Assembly (NCBI GenBank): GCA_023419055.1
Contig: JAEZYO010000985.1
Coordinates: forward strand, 1 to 7,928
Source: Pseudomonadota bacterium
GTDB lineage: Bacteria > Myxococcota > Polyangia > Polyangiales > Polyangiaceae
Reading direction: 5' to 3'
Length of the DNA stretch: 7,928 nucleotides
The translations under genes were made by a program, and so were the position numbers. Numbering within the stretch: position 1 is the first letter of the stretch; every line of letters begins with the position of its first letter. Below the pieces are notes generated by a model that saw only the letters and a list, made by a program, of their open reading frames with translations, did no database searches and had not been told where the DNA came from. Of this stretch, positions 6,993 through 7,928 are shown piece after piece.

Positions 6993-7928
6993 TTGCCGGC
7001 CTTGACCACGAACTCCGCCGAAATGGCGGGGACCCGGGTGTTCTCGCGAGGACCGTCCACGGCTCCGGCGACCTTGCCGACCGCGGTCACCCGATCGCCG
7101 CTCGCGAACTGCGCGCGCGCGCCGTAGGTGACACGGGCGAGGCAGGGCGCCTTCGCGCAGCCGCTCTTCACGTCGAGCAGCACCACGCTCGCGAAGTTCT
7201 CCGTGCGCGCTTCGATCACCGTGCCGTCCCACGCGACCGTGACGCCGAGCTTGGACTCGGGCGCGCTCGCGATCTCGGCGTAAGAACCGACGGCGGAGGC
7301 GCGCGCCGGAGCGACCTCCGCGGCGAGGTTCGCGACGCGCTTGATCTTGACCGGCACGAGGCGGGGCGCCTGGTTCGGAGCGCTCGCTCGCACCATGACC
7401 GTCGTCTCGCCCTGAGCCGAGACGTTCATCATCTGCGCGAACTTGCCGGACGCGTCGACGGTGATGGGCCGACCCTCGACCGTGACCGACGCGCCTTTCA
7501 GCGTGCGGCCTGCGAGCACGAAGGTCGGGGTGTCGATCACCACGCTGTCGCCCGGGGCGTCTATCGTGAGCGCCGCGATGCCGAGCTCGAAAGAGACGTC
7601 ACCGCTTTGAGTGGAGCTGCCGGGCGGCGTTATCGCGTAAGGGACGCGCCGTTCCAGCCGCTTCACCGTCTCTTCTTCGCCCTGAAGCGCGCTCGCGACG
7701 TCGAGATCGGCGCTGCCTGTGCCGTCAGGACCGAGGGTGACCGGGTGCCCGTCGATGACGGCGGTCGTTCCCGGCACGGCCTGCACCGCGACCCGTACCC
7801 GCGGCTTGGGCTCGTCGAGCGGGCTCGTGTCGGCGCGGACCCGGTACTCGACTGGAACGGTAAGCTCGACGGTCTCGCTCTTGCCAGGGGTGCGCGCGCG
7901 CTCGAGCGCGAGCCGATTTTCTACGATA
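6989..7928 (-). CDS. Ig-like and OB-like domain protein, first visible gene of kinase operon (5' partial)
   Basis: The frame is open to the right window edge, so the N terminus, including any signal or anchor, is missing; 312 residues are visible. Two beta-rich modules share a pattern: IDGHPVTLGPDG near residues 58-69 and VEGRPITVDASG near 150-161. The second sits in about 118-199 (TIDAPGDSVVIDTPTFVLAGRT...) and resembles Ig-like 'glucodextranase B' type modules of extracellular proteins. A C-terminal segment at about 225-309 (VAWDGTVIEAR, SVVLLDVKSG, ASGDRVTAVGKVAG) has the strand order of a small OB-fold and carries Cys257 and Cys262. No catalytic motif is seen. Its TGA overlaps the kinase GTG by 4 bp, so the two are probably co-translated. 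The domain names are reading by eye and need a profile search; the gene itself is secure. Confidence 0.75.

Noticed and set aside
6993..7232. 80-codon upstream extension of the kinase
   Set aside because: It is Arg/Gly/His-rich and lies out of frame over the end of the upstream gene. The GTGA overlap with a ribosome site fits better.

Overview
The window looks like chromosomal DNA from a high-GC deltaproteobacterium of the Myxococcota, probably the Polyangiales side. The basis is the strong G/C third-position bias, an AgmX/PglI-type tail protein, a transmembrane Ser/Thr kinase with the 'DPLLG..ADRYRI' kinase start typical of myxobacteria, and proline-rich secreted proteins. No mobile element, CRISPR array, tRNA or rRNA was found. 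The taxonomic call is inference from gene style.

Layout, left to right. (1) 3-770 (+): 3' part of a single-pass membrane protein with an AgmX/PglI C-terminal domain. (2) 769-828: short hairpins between convergent transcripts. (3) 832-1213 (-): rnpB, the bacterial type A RNase P RNA, very clear, with a -10-like box at 1221-1226. (4) 1325-2206 (-): a heat-shock-type (sigma-32/RpoH family) sigma factor. (5) 2207-2598: a 392-base gene-free stretch holding stacked inverted repeats just before the sigma gene, other hairpins, and a two-copy 21-bp direct repeat. (6) 2599-2922 (-): an ErpA/IscA-type iron-sulfur carrier whose stop codon lies inside the second repeat copy. (7) 3031-3861 (+): a divergently transcribed secreted protein with a proline-rich arm and a beta-rich, outer-membrane-like domain, starting at TTG. 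(8) 7928-3842 (-): a tightly coupled three-gene operon. Its first gene is a 5'-truncated Ig-like plus OB-like protein. The second is a transmembrane Ser/Thr kinase, joined by a 4-bp GTGA overlap. The third is an exported beta-propeller protein, joined by a 26-bp overlap.

How the genes may work together: the left half is largely housekeeping and stress functions (tRNA processing, alternative sigma factor, Fe-S delivery). The right half is a candidate envelope-sensing module: a kinase with a cytoplasmic catalytic domain and two extracytoplasmic PPC-like domains, co-translated with two proteins that look extracytoplasmic. The operon's function is not known to me; it is the best candidate here for an undescribed system. 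The other item worth a look is the leader of the sigma gene, where the ribosome binding site can pair with either of two flanking UCCG segments.
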